Below are positions 1 through 8,667 of a stretch of 64,000 nt of DNA, piece by piece. The notes beneath the pieces are model-generated. The model did no database searches, was not told the DNA's origin, and saw only the letters and a program-made list of their open reading frames with translations. Numbering within the stretch: position 1 is the stretch's first letter; each line of letters starts with the position of its first letter. Position numbers and translations under genes: made by a program. The DNA is from Caldilineaceae bacterium (GTDB taxonomy: Bacteria > Chloroflexota > Anaerolineae > Caldilineales > Caldilineaceae). The stretch is from contig JADLDO010000041.1 in assembly GCA_020846635.1 (NCBI GenBank), positions 248,001 through 312,000 of the forward strand. The letters are read 5' to 3'.

Positions 1-2580
1 GCCCGCGGCGGGATCGCTGCCTGCCCAACTCGTTTCCTTCTCGTCCGTGTAGAGCTGGCGCAGCGTGCCTCCTGTCTCCAACAGATAGACGCCTGTCTCC
101 TCCCGGCTGCCCAACATGGCAACCGCGCGCCCTTCTGCCACAGCGCTCGCCAGATCGGGCATCGACAGCAGCCGCGCCCGCTCCTGTACAGGTGCGGCGG
201 CAATCCGCACGCTCGTCGCCACCAAACGCGCGGGATCATCCGGTGCAGGGCTTCCCGTCACATAGAGTTGTGTCCCAGGCCAGAGCAGTTCCGCCGGAGC
301 CGCAATCCAACGTCCGGGGAAGTCGCCAAAGAGTCCCGACCAAATCTCCACCACAGCCCTGTCCACTGCCAACGTGCCTGCTTGCCCATCGGGACGCGCC
401 ACGGCAATGGGGTTGAAGGGGTCTGCCGGAATGCGCTCGCCCGACACCAACAGCAGTTGCTCTCCGGCTTCGGGCTGCGGTGCAACCACCTCCGCCACGG
501 GCTGTGGCAGCGGCTCCTGCACCACCGGCGTGGGAATGTCGGTCGGCGTCGCGGTGGCAGTGGGAGTGCCTGGCGTGGGGGTATAAGTTGGCGTAGGCGG
601 AATGAGCGGCGTGCCGTCGGCATGATGGCGGGGCAGGAAGGCCAAATCCCCCGTCACCTGCAAGAGGTCAGCCGCCATCCAACCGATCACCCCATCCTGT
701 GGGTCGCCTGGCGCATTGATACGCAGCAGAATCCAGTCGCCCGCCTCGGTAATGCCAAAGAGGTCCACAGGCACGCCATAGTTGAGCGCCGCTAGGCTGG
801 GATAATCAACCGATGGCCCGGCACGTAAATTCGAGGGTGAGCGGAAAACAATCGCCCGCGCTAAGGGAGCCTGGTCGGTGGGAATCGCCGGAATTGGATA
901 GGGATTCGGCGTGTCGGTGGGCAGCGGCGTCTCCGTCTCCGTCGGCGCGGGCGTCGGGGTCTCCGTCGGGGGTTGGGTGGGCGCGGCTGTCGGCGACGCG
1001 GTAAAGGTCGGTGTCGGCGTAAAAGTCGGCTCAGGGGTCGCCGTCTCCGTGGGCGGCGTGGTGGGTGACGCGGTAAAGGTCGGTGTCGTCGTCAGCGTCG
1101 GTGTTGGTGTAGCCGTACCGTCACTTTCGCCGCCAGATTCAGCCGCAGGCTCACCAACGGATGCCTGGATCGCGCCTGTCTCCTCTGGCAGCGGCGGCGC
1201 GGGCGTCACCAGATCTCTTGGCTCATAGGCGGGAGCGGCTTCGATGGCAGCCACCCGGAAATCCCCATCGGCATCGCTTTCAAAGAGCGCGGTAAAGCTG
1301 CGCGCGCGATTGGCATTGTCAAAGAAGCGGATGCGGTTGGTCGTGCCGTTGCCCCACACCGGATTGTTGCTCTCATCCACATAATAGGCCAACCAGATCC
1401 CCGGTTGGCTCAATCCCAGATCAAAGGCTTGCTGGAGCAGATCCAGCCGCGTGGCATAGTTGCTGGCTTCGCTCAGATTTTGCGTGCGTAGATATTGCAG
1501 CAGATAGGCAAGCGTTGTGAGAGGGGTGGCACTCAGCGTCGCATCCTGCAAGTTATAGCCCGCATGGACCGCGCCACCAAACTCCGCCACATTCTCCTCT
1601 GCCACAAAACGCCAGCGCGTATCCGCCCATTGGCGGGCAAATGGCGCTTGCTCCAGAATGATGTTGGGCGCAGCCAACCGCCGGCGCAGTTCGTTCGCAT
1701 CACCCAACGATGCGCGCACTGCCAAATCCGGCAAGAGCGCGCCCTCGACCTCCACGACCTCAATGCGGCTGCCTGCGGACTCCACAGACCAGAGCGGATC
1801 ACTCCGGCTGCTCCAGAGCAAAACAAAATCCTGTCCAGGCTGCGGCTGGTAGAGCACATAAACATTGAGTTCCGGTGTAAAATCAGCCCGTTCGACAATC
1901 AGTAAGTGCTGCCGCCCCATAAAGTCCTGGCGCAGCGTTCCAAAGCGCACGCCCGCGGCCAGCGCTTGCAATTGGGAGGCATCACCATCCCCGGCCAATT
2001 CGCTGTGCAGAAGTTGGCCGCGCACGCGGTTTTGGTCATTGGGCTCGCGCCAGAGCAGCATGGGCAGCACTTGGCCTTGTGGAGTGCGCGGCGAAACCAA
2101 TGCGGCCCAGGGTGACTCAGTCAATTCGTAATAGGACGCCGGTACAAAGGCCAATCTCTGCTGTTGGGCCAAACCACGCAGCAAGGTTTCTGCCTGTTCG
2201 CTGGAAAATCCAACCAGGGCCGAGCTATTCAGCCCTGCCTCTGCTAAGAGGCGATAGCGGTTGGCCCACTCCTCCGGTGACGCAGGCGTAGTGGTCGGCG
2301 TTGGGCTAAGCGTGGGAGTGGGGGTCAGGGTCGGTGTGGGCGTCGGGCTGGGCGAGGCTGTAAAGGTCGGTGTCGGTGTATTGGTGGGAATCAACGGGAT
2401 CGGCGTGGGCGTCGGTGTCGCCGAAAGAATCGCCATCATTTCGGACTGCACCGTGAGCAGTTCTTCGCGCACGCGCAACCGGCCGCGCGACTGCCCCGCA
2501 TTATACGCAATGATCAGGGCGACGACGGCCAGAATACCGATGAAGATCAGAGTAGAGAGACGCGCTTTGTCTTGGAGCAT
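1..2580 (-). CDS. Membrane-anchored, Thr-Pro-stalked protein with SH3b domain (3' end outside window)
   Basis: The reading frame is open from an ATG at 2580 to the window edge (860 codons, no stop), so the protein continues beyond position 1. Residues about 8-26 form one hydrophobic helix after a short positively charged start, which suggests an N-terminal membrane anchor with the rest outside the cell. Three low-complexity TPTPT-type linkers lie near residues 49-102, 486-560 and 661-690. Residues about 583-648 read as a bacterial SH3 domain, with NLRAGPSVDY near its start and GVIGWMAADLLQV near its end. The last visible part (GRAVAMLG, TGVYLLETGG) resembles a beta-propeller strand, but that is only a guess. 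The ATG overlaps the upstream gene's stop by one base (TGATG), so the two are probably translationally coupled. The precise function is unknown. Confidence 0.8.
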   Translation of the reverse strand, partial: MLQDKARLSTLIFIGILAVVALIIAYNAGQSRGRLRVREELLTVQSEMMAILSATPTPTPIPLIPTNTPTPTFTASPSPTPTPTLTPTPTLSPTPTTTPASPEEWANRYRLLAEAGLNSSALVGFSSEQAETLLRGLAQQQRLAFVPASYYELTESPWAALVSPRTPQGQVLPMLLWREPNDQNRVRGQLLHSELAGDGDASQLQALAAGVRFGTLRQDFMGRQHLLIVERADFTPELNVYVLYQPQPGQDFVLLWSSRSDPLWSVESAGSRIEVVEVEGALLPDLAVRASLGDANELRRRLAAPNIILEQAPFARQWADTRWRFVAEENVAEFGGAVHAGYNLQDATLSATPLTTLAYLLQYLRTQNLSEASNYATRLDLLQQAFDLGLSQPGIWLAYYVDESNNPVWGNGTTNRIRFFDNANRARSFTALFESDADGDFRVAAIEAAPAYEPRDLVTPAPPLPEETGAIQASVGEPAAESGGESDGTATPTPTLTTTPTFTASPTTPPTETATPEPTFTPTPTFTASPTAAPTQPPTETPTPAPTETETPLPTDTPNPYPIPAIPTDQAPLARAIVFRSPSNLRAGPSVDYPSLAALNYGVPVDLFGITEAGDWILLRINAPGDPQDGVIGWMAADLLQVTGDLAFLPRHHADGTPLIPPTPTYTPTPGTPTATATPTDIPTPVVQEPLPQPVAEVVAPQPEAGEQLLLVSGERIPADPFNPIAVARPDGQAGTLAVDRAVVEIWSGLFGDFPGRWIAAPAELLWPGTQLYVTGSPAPDDPARLVATSVRIAAAPVQERARLLSMPDLASAVAEGRAVAMLGSREETGVYLLETGGTLRQLYTDEKETSWAGSDPAAG

Positions 2581-3395
2581 CAATTCTGCACAGTGACTGT
2601 TACCTGGCAGGGTGGCGGGAAATTGCCGGTCATGTCCACGACAACTAAACGTAGTGTCCAGGGACCGTTGCTGAGATTTCTGGTGTTGATCGTCGTCAGA
2701 AAATTGCTGACGACGGGTGCAGTCCCGTCCCCCACATGCTGCCAACCACCACTTGCGTTGGCCCCTGGTGCAGCCTCTATCTTAAAATACTGGAAATTTT
2801 CATGGGTGGCGGAGCCGATGATATTGAGATCGCCGCTCACTACCTCATTCTCGCCGGGCCGAATTAAAAGCGACCGTTGATCGGGACAGTTGGGCGCAAC
2901 CACCACAGGGGCCGGTACAGGTGTCGGCGTCGGCGTTTCTTCAACCACAGGTTGTGGCGTTTCTTCTCCTTCGCCTGGGGCCACTTCCTCATCCGGCTCT
3001 GGTGTTGCGCTCCCATCCGGCGCAGCCAGTTCAGCCCCTATCGGCGTGGCAGTGCGCGTGGGCGTAGGCGTCACAGAGAGCGGCGTGTTGGTCGGCGTAG
3101 GGTAAAAGGGCAGCGCGGGGGTCGGAACCAGTGCCTCGGCGACCAATGGCTCCACAGCCTGGGCAAGGGTCGTACTCATAAAATAGGTTAACCCCATCGT
3201 CATCAACAGGATCAGCGCAATCGCCAAAATGCTGTACGTATCATTAATCGCCTTTTCCCGCTCCAGCGAAAAGACTGCCTGTTTGCGTTCGGCGCGCACT
3301 GCCCAAATCTTGTAGAGCTGGTAAAGCGCAACCAAACCGCAGATGGCATAGATCCAGGGAGCGTAATTCGCGACAGACTGGATGACGATGCCCAT
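2580..3395 (-). CDS. Two-helix membrane protein with Thr-Pro stalk and C-terminal Ig-like domain
   Basis: I chose the start MGIVIQSV at 3395; an in-frame start 13 codons upstream (3434) is possible, and neither has a clear ribosome-binding site. The 271-residue product has hydrophobic helices near residues 12-28 and 52-72, separated by a charged cytoplasmic-looking loop (RAERKQAVFSLEREK). A long Thr/Pro/Glu linker follows, and then a C-terminal beta-rich module of about 90 residues containing GENEVVSGDLNIIGSA and a terminal CQVTVTVQN. The module looks like the Ig-like domains found on stalked surface proteins. The gene ends on the start of the next stalked protein (TGATG overlap), so the pair probably forms one envelope-associated unit. 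No enzymatic motif is visible. Confidence 0.75.
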   Translation of the reverse strand: MGIVIQSVANYAPWIYAICGLVALYQLYKIWAVRAERKQAVFSLEREKAINDTYSILAIALILLMTMGLTYFMSTTLAQAVEPLVAEALVPTPALPFYPTPTNTPLSVTPTPTRTATPIGAELAAPDGSATPEPDEEVAPGEGEETPQPVVEETPTPTPVPAPVVVAPNCPDQRSLLIRPGENEVVSGDLNIIGSATHENFQYFKIEAAPGANASGGWQHVGDGTAPVVSNFLTTINTRNLSNGPWTLRLVVVDMTGNFPPPCQVTVTVQN

Positions 3396-3690
3396 AGTGA
3401 ATCTTAGTCTACCCCACAGAATACAAAGCAACAAACCAAGCGGCGTATTACAAGGCGGCTAAAAGCGATACCAGCAGGTTGGTCGTTGGCATAAAATTGG
3501 ATGAGCCTGATTTTGATCCATAACGCCAATTTGGTCAATGGCGTACCCTCCTATATTATGCAGATATTGTGCAAATCGGATCAAGTCTTGCACGCCAAGA
3601 ATTTCACCACGCACAGCCACGAAGATAAACACAACGACAAACACGACAATAAACACAACCACTGGCAAAGCCATTGTCTAGGAGAATAGA

Positions 3691-5364
3691 ATGAAATTTG
3701 ACGCACAGTTCCGCTCGCGCCGCAGCAATGTGATGGCGACGCGCGGCATGGTTGCCACCAGCCAGCCATTGGCCGCGCAGGCAGGGCTCACCATGCTCCA
3801 GGCCGGCGGCAGTGCCGCCGATGCAGCCATCGCCACCGCGGCCATGCTCAACGTGGTCGAACCCACTTCCACCGGCATCGGTGGCGATTGTTTCGGTTTA
3901 TATTGGGATGCCAAAAGCAAGAGCGTCAGTGCGCTCAACGGCTCTGGCCGCGCCGCTGCCGCTGCCAGCATCGACGAGTTACAACAGTTGGGCTATCACA
4001 AGATGCCCACCTTTACCGGGCACAGCGTCAGTATTCCCGGCACAGTCGCCGGTTGGAGCGATATGCTCGAACGACATGGGCGTATGACCCTGGCCGATGT
4101 ACTCCAGCCTGCGATCTGGACGGCAGAAAATGGCTATCCCGTCAGCGAGATTATTGCCAATGGCTGGGCAACGCAGGTGCAAAAGCTCTTGCGCTCGTCC
4201 GATTGGGCCAGCGGCGACCATGACAACGGGCCGGAGCAGCCCAGTGGTCACGAACTGCTCATTGACGGGCGTGCCCCGCGTCCCGGCGAAATTATGCGCC
4301 TGCCCACCCTGGGTGAGACAATGCGCGGCATCGCTGCGGAAGGCAAAGATTATATCTATCGCGGCGATTTTGCGCGTAATCTCAGCGAGCATGTACAGCG
4401 CTATGGCGGCTGGATCACCCCCCAGGACATGGCGAATCATGTTAGCACCTGGGACGAGCCGATCAGCGCCAACTACCGGGGTGTCACCCTCTACGAATGT
4501 CCTCCCAACGGTCAGGGGCTTGCTGCCATCATCGCGGCCAACCTGGCTTCGGGCTTTGACCTTGCTTCCATGTCCGAAGTGGATCGCGTCCACACCATGA
4601 TCGAATGTATGCGCCTGGGCTTTGCCGACGCGCAGCAGTGGGTGTGTGACCCGCGCGTGGTGCCGATCCCCCTGGCTGAGTTGACCAGTACGGGCTATGC
4701 CGCACAACGGCGCAAGCGCATTGAAGCCAAACGTGCGGCCCAAAACGTGCCCTATGGCGATCCGATGGCAGGGTCAGACACGGTCTATCTCTGTGCCGTG
4801 GATGGCGAAGGCAACGCCTGTAGCTTTATCAACAGCCTTTTCCAGGGAACCGGCTCCGGCTTGGTCGTTCCAGGAACCGGCGTTAGTTTGCAAAACCGCG
4901 CCGCGCTCTTTGTGCTGGACGCCGATCATCCCAACGCCCTTGCTCCCAACAAGCGCCCCTACCAGACCATCATCCCTGCCATGACCACGCGCGATGGCGA
5001 ACTGCATGCCGCCCTGGGCGTAATGGGAGGCTATATGCAGCCCCAGGGTCATTTCCAAATGCTGGTCAATCTGGTCGATTTGCAAATGTCCCCGCAAATG
5101 GCGCTGGATGTATCCCGTTGGCAGTTAACCGGCCCCAGTGCAGGCATGGGCTGTATCGAGGAGGGAGGGCTGGTGATGATGGAAGAAGGCTTTGACTTTG
5201 GCCTCTTGGCCGAGTTGGCCCGCCGCGGCCACCGCATTTCGCCCATCGATGGCTATGGGCGCGTGGGCTTTGGCGGCGGCCAAATTATCCTGCGCGACCC
5301 TGAAACCGGCGTACTCACTGCCGGCAGCGACCCACGCAAGGATGGCGCAGCAGTCGGTTGGTAG
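3691..5364 (+). CDS. ggt: Gamma-glutamyltransferase family protein
   Basis: This is a 557-residue Ntn-hydrolase of the gamma-glutamyltranspeptidase family, whose members self-cleave and then hydrolyse or transfer gamma-glutamyl (or similar acyl) groups. The N-terminus carries the usual VATSQPLAAQAG and LQAGGSAADAA motifs, followed by GIGGDCF. The predicted nucleophile of the small subunit is Thr364 in GSDTVYLCAVD, aligned with the first residue of the mature small subunit in E. coli Ggt; GVSLQNR and the GLVVPGTG segment follow. There is no signal peptide, so a cytoplasmic enzyme is expected, unlike periplasmic Ggt. This also fits acylases or oxamate amidohydrolase (HpxW) of the same family, so the substrate is uncertain. 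AGGAG precedes the ATG by 7 bases. The next gene begins 14 bases after the stop. Confidence 0.85.
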   Translation: MKFDAQFRSRRSNVMATRGMVATSQPLAAQAGLTMLQAGGSAADAAIATAAMLNVVEPTSTGIGGDCFGLYWDAKSKSVSALNGSGRAAAAASIDELQQLGYHKMPTFTGHSVSIPGTVAGWSDMLERHGRMTLADVLQPAIWTAENGYPVSEIIANGWATQVQKLLRSSDWASGDHDNGPEQPSGHELLIDGRAPRPGEIMRLPTLGETMRGIAAEGKDYIYRGDFARNLSEHVQRYGGWITPQDMANHVSTWDEPISANYRGVTLYECPPNGQGLAAIIAANLASGFDLASMSEVDRVHTMIECMRLGFADAQQWVCDPRVVPIPLAELTSTGYAAQRRKRIEAKRAAQNVPYGDPMAGSDTVYLCAVDGEGNACSFINSLFQGTGSGLVVPGTGVSLQNRAALFVLDADHPNALAPNKRPYQTIIPAMTTRDGELHAALGVMGGYMQPQGHFQMLVNLVDLQMSPQMALDVSRWQLTGPSAGMGCIEEGGLVMMEEGFDFGLLAELARRGHRISPIDGYGRVGFGGGQIILRDPETGVLTAGSDPRKDGAAVGW

Positions 5365-5378
5365 AAACGAGATAACTT

Positions 5379-6791
5379 GTGAACACAACATCCGAATCGT
5401 CTGAACGTTTTGCCGCCTTTGCCGCCAAAATGCAGCAGGCAGGCCTGTCCGATCTCGCAATCCAGTTCTTCCAGCACTATTATGATCAGTTGGTGGCAGG
5501 CGCAACCGGCTTTATCGACAGCATGAGCGCAGGGCCGGTTGAATCGCTGCCCGACTATGACCAGTTGTCGGCAGAACAGGTGACAGCGGGAGAGGCAGCC
5601 CTGGCGCGCACCATCGTGCTCAAGCTCAACGGCGGTATGGGAACCTCGATGGGTATGGATGGCCCAAAGTCCCTGTTACCTGTCAAGGCCGATCTCACCT
5701 TTCTGGATATTATCGTTCACCAGATTTTGCATCTCCGCCAAACTACGGGAGTACGGCTGCCACTCGTCCTGATGAACAGCTTTGTCACCCACGCCGCCAC
5801 CCTAGCCGCATTAGAGCAGTATCAGGAGTTGGCCCAAGAAGTACCGTTGACCTTTGTCCAAAGCGAAAACCCTAAAATTTGGGTGGAGACACTTGAACCA
5901 GCCGCATGGCCCGCCGACCCCAGCAAGGAGTGGTGCCCACCAGGGCATGGTGACATCTATGCCTCCCTGATCACCAGCGGCATGTTGCACACGCTCCTCG
6001 ATGCCGGCTACGAATACGCTTTTGTCTCCAACGCCGACAATCTGGGCGCAGTCCTCGATCCCGCCATTCTCGGCTACTTTGCCCAGGAGAAGCTACCCTT
6101 CCTGATGGAAGTCGCCGATCGCACGCCCGCGGATCGCAAAGGCGGCCATCTCGGCCAGCGCCCTGACGGGCAGCTTATCCTGCGTGAATCGTCGCAATGC
6201 CCCCCGCATGAAATCGAACTCTTTCAGGACATCCAGCGCTATCGCTATTTCAACACCAACAACCTCTGGCTCCATCTGCCTTCGCTGCAACGGCTCCTTG
6301 CCGCACAGGACAACCTGCTCGACCTGCCGCTGATCCGCAACGAAAAGCCAATTGATCCGACTCAGCTCGACTCGCCACGTGTCTACCAACTCGAAACGGC
6401 GATGGGGTCGGCACTGGCGCTTTTCCGTGGGGCACAGGCAATGCGCGTCCCACGAAACCGCTTTATTCCCGTGAAAAAGACCAATGACCTGCTCTTACTC
6501 TGGTCAGATGTCTATGAATTGGATGAGGCCTATCTGCCCCGTCTCGCTTCAACGCGCAACGAGCCCCCACTGGTCAACCTGGAAGATCGCTATTATGCCC
6601 TCATCAGCGATCTGCGCCTGCGCTTTGCCCACGGCGCGCCATCGCTGGTGGCCGCCTCATCATTCCGAGTCAGCGGCGACGTGCATTTTGGGCGCAATGT
6701 GGCTGTCTGCGGCGACGTCTGCATCGACCACCGCGGCCCCGAACCCCTGTATATTCCTGACGATACTCAATTAACTGAAGCTGCCCCCTAA
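5379..6791 (+). CDS. UTP--glucose-1-phosphate uridylyltransferase, eukaryotic-type (UDPGP family)
   Basis: This 470-residue protein belongs to the UDPGP family, which makes UDP-sugars from UTP and a sugar 1-phosphate. The nucleotide-binding signature LNGGMGTSMG lies at residues 83-92, followed by GPKSLLPVK. Other family landmarks are PGHGDIYASL, FVSNADNLGA and FNTNNLWLHL. It resembles eukaryotic UGP2 rather than the usual bacterial GalU, and is of typical length. The start is GTG at 5379, 14 bases after the ggt-family gene, so co-transcription is likely. UDP-glucose would feed glycolipid, trehalose or cell-surface polysaccharide synthesis. Terminator-like repeat R1 lies 25 bases downstream. 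Confidence 0.88.
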   Translation: MNTTSESSERFAAFAAKMQQAGLSDLAIQFFQHYYDQLVAGATGFIDSMSAGPVESLPDYDQLSAEQVTAGEAALARTIVLKLNGGMGTSMGMDGPKSLLPVKADLTFLDIIVHQILHLRQTTGVRLPLVLMNSFVTHAATLAALEQYQELAQEVPLTFVQSENPKIWVETLEPAAWPADPSKEWCPPGHGDIYASLITSGMLHTLLDAGYEYAFVSNADNLGAVLDPAILGYFAQEKLPFLMEVADRTPADRKGGHLGQRPDGQLILRESSQCPPHEIELFQDIQRYRYFNTNNLWLHLPSLQRLLAAQDNLLDLPLIRNEKPIDPTQLDSPRVYQLETAMGSALALFRGAQAMRVPRNRFIPVKKTNDLLLLWSDVYELDEAYLPRLASTRNEPPLVNLEDRYYALISDLRLRFAHGAPSLVAASSFRVSGDVHFGRNVAVCGDVCIDHRGPEPLYIPDDTQLTEAAP

Positions 6792-6816
6792 GGAGATGTC
6801 CCAGGCTAGAGATGTT

Positions 6817-6849
6817 ACCCTCCCGGAAGCTTCGAGCTTCCGGGAGGGT
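6817..6849. repeat. Dispersed inverted repeat R1 (terminator-like)
   Basis: Arms ACCCTCCCGGAAGCT and AGCTTCCGGGAGGGT form a perfect 15-bp stem with loop TCG, followed by TTTT on the plus strand. It sits between convergent genes (uridylyltransferase and Hsp20). It is one of ten near-identical copies in this window and probably acts as an intrinsic terminator. Confidence 0.9.
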
Positions 6850-6953
6850 TTTCTAGTGCAGCGTTTTACAGTGCAATAACACAAAGGGCCAGCCCCGTGA
6901 TGAGGCTGGCCCTGCTTGATCTCATTCAGTTGAAACCCTGCAATGCATCCTGG

Positions 6954-7469
6954 TTAGGATTGCGTTTGCCCAGAGGTTTGACCATTGTGTGCATTGATCT
7001 GGCTCTGCGAGTTACTATCAACGGTCTTCTTGACGCTGATTTTCTTGGGCTTGCTCGCCTCACTCTTTGGCAAATGCAGTATCAATACGCCATTCTCATG
7101 TGTTGCCTCAACCTTGTCGGCATCGACCCCCATCGGCAAGGAGATCTGGCGCATAAAGCTACCATAATGGCGTTCGCGCACATGATAATTGGACTGGTTG
7201 TCGTCACTCTCGCGCTTGCTTTCGCCCTTAATGGTCAGCACATTGTCCGTCAGCGTAATCTCAACCTGGTCGGGTTCGACACCTGGCATTGAAGCCTTGA
7301 CGATGTACTCCCCCTCCTGCTCGATCACATCCAATGGCAACGGAAAATTTTCGCCACCCTGGCTCCAAAGTTGGGGAGCGTCAAAGAACGGCTCGTCCAT
7401 GAAACGATCCATAAACCGGCGCATCGTCTGCAACTCACGCATTGGTTCCCATCGTGTCAAAGTGTTCAT
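6954..7469 (-). CDS. Hsp20/alpha-crystallin small heat-shock protein
   Basis: This is a 171-residue small heat-shock protein that would hold unfolding proteins until DnaK/ClpB can refold them. The start MNTLTRWEPM at 7469 is preferred because GGAGAAG lies just upstream; an in-frame extension of 14 codons has no such site. The alpha-crystallin domain spans roughly residues 45-145, with PLPLDVIEQEGEYIVKASMPG at its start and the conserved ENGVLILHLPK near its end. A short Ser/Gln/Asn-rich tail follows. The dnaK operon and clpB lie 10-15 kb away, but this gene stands alone on the opposite strand. Confidence 0.93.
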   Translation of the reverse strand: MNTLTRWEPMRELQTMRRFMDRFMDEPFFDAPQLWSQGGENFPLPLDVIEQEGEYIVKASMPGVEPDQVEITLTDNVLTIKGESKRESDDNQSNYHVRERHYGSFMRQISLPMGVDADKVEATHENGVLILHLPKSEASKPKKISVKKTVDSNSQSQINAHNGQTSGQTQS

Positions 7470-7827
7470 ATGTGTTGCTTCTCCTTTGATCAGAATTTGA
7501 TTCACTTGCAATCACGGCCCGATCAACGGTGGACCTGACCTACAGATAACGCCAACAGTTCGTATTTGCGCTATCCCGTATCTGACTTACATCTATAGTC
7601 TAGACCCGCCATGTCAGATGAATGTAAGCCCAACATTAGCATTTTGTCAGAGCCTCGCCGCGCAGATAAAAGACTTTGTCGTATCCCCGACAGATACCCT
7701 CTACAAACTGGATTATCCTTGCAACACTTGTGCTTTGATTCACGAATGGGAGTTGTAGCGTATACTGAGCATAATGTAAGCAGAGGTTTTGAGATTTCGG
7801 ACAAACCACCGGTTGCTAGGAACTGTT
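7470..7827. other. Divergent intergenic region between Hsp20 and ABC operon
   Basis: This 358-base gap holds the 5' regions of both divergent genes. The only promoter-like element I see for the ABC operon is TATACT at 7761-7766, with TTGATT at 7735-7740 (20-base spacer, longer than ideal). I see no CIRCE element (TTAGCACTC-N9-GAGTGCTAA) for the Hsp20 gene and no small ORF I can support. Confidence 0.4.
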
Positions 7828-8619
7828 ATGTCGATAGAAATATTGGAGCAGCCCAACACGGCTGGCAGATCCCCTACCATCGCCGCACATGCACAGCCCA
7901 TCATCCAGTTAGAAGGATTGAGCAAAAGCTATCGCGAAGCGGGACAAACACGGCTGATTCTCGACAGCTTGGATCTAGAGTTTTGCGCTGGCGAATTTGT
8001 CTGTCTTGTCGGCAAGTCAGGCAGTGGCAAGAGCACGCTGCTCAACCTGATCTCCGGCATTGATGCCCCCACCCACGGTCATGTCACCCTCTACAACGGT
8101 GATCAAGCAGTACGCCTGACCGCACTCAGCGAACATGAGCGCACGCTCTTTCGCCGCCGCCACATCGGCATTGTCTTTCAATTCTTCAATCTGATTCCCA
8201 CCCTCACCGTCCTGGAAAATGTGACGCTCCCCCTGGAATTGGCGGGCGGGCGCAACAATGGACGGCATGAGGCGACTGAATTGCTCGACCGCGTAGGGCT
8301 AGGCAACCGGCTCGACACCTACCCAGATCGACTCAGCGGCGGCGAACAACAGCGCGTCGCCATTGCCCGCGCACTGGTGCATAATCCGCTCTTGATCCTT
8401 GCCGATGAACCCACGGGCAATCTCGACGAGGAGACAGGCGACAGTGTCTTGCACTTGTTGTTGGAGTTGACCCGCGACACAGGCAAAACGCTGATCATGG
8501 CGACCCATGCGCCCGAAGTCGCGCAGCAGGCGGATCGCGTGCTGCACCTCGTCCACGGCAAGCTTGTGAGCGAAGAAATTTGGCGCACGCAACACGCGGG
8601 GCGCATAGGTACGGATTAA
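7828..8619 (+). CDS. ABC transporter ATP-binding protein (LolD/MacB-type)
   Basis: This is a 263-residue nucleotide-binding subunit. The Walker A motif GKSGSGKST is at residues 62-70, the signature LSGGEQQ at 169-175, Walker B LLILADEP at 188-195 and the H-loop His at 227. The motif SGGEQQRVAIARAL and the layout match the LolD/MacB/FtsE class, which pairs with FtsX-fold permeases. The start MSIEILEQ at 7828 has AGGAAC upstream; an in-frame ATG 13 codons earlier lacks a site. The permease follows after 48 bases, so they form a two-gene exporter or mechanotransmission complex, probably handling lipids, peptides or envelope stress. The substrate cannot be read from the sequence. Confidence 0.93.
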   Translation: MSIEILEQPNTAGRSPTIAAHAQPIIQLEGLSKSYREAGQTRLILDSLDLEFCAGEFVCLVGKSGSGKSTLLNLISGIDAPTHGHVTLYNGDQAVRLTALSEHERTLFRRRHIGIVFQFFNLIPTLTVLENVTLPLELAGGRNNGRHEATELLDRVGLGNRLDTYPDRLSGGEQQRVAIARALVHNPLLILADEPTGNLDEETGDSVLHLLLELTRDTGKTLIMATHAPEVAQQADRVLHLVHGKLVSEEIWRTQHAGRIGTD

Positions 8620-8667
8620 GCACAGCTCTGTAGGGTGCGGAGAGACAACAGGTTGGTAAACGGTCAC

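Noticed and set aside
911..1228. Plus-strand frame encoding a VGVGV-rich low-complexity protein, also at 2261-2596 and 2890-3105
   Set aside because: It is the complement of the TPTPT linkers in the minus-strand stalked proteins; the minus frame is open, has domain sequence on both sides, and the plus frame has no ribosome-binding site.
3979..4743. Long minus-strand ORF inside the gamma-glutamyltransferase-family gene, with similar long antisense frames inside the MlrC-like genes and the Hsp70 region
   Set aside because: These are antisense shadows of high-GC coding sequence; they lack start signals and recognisable domains.
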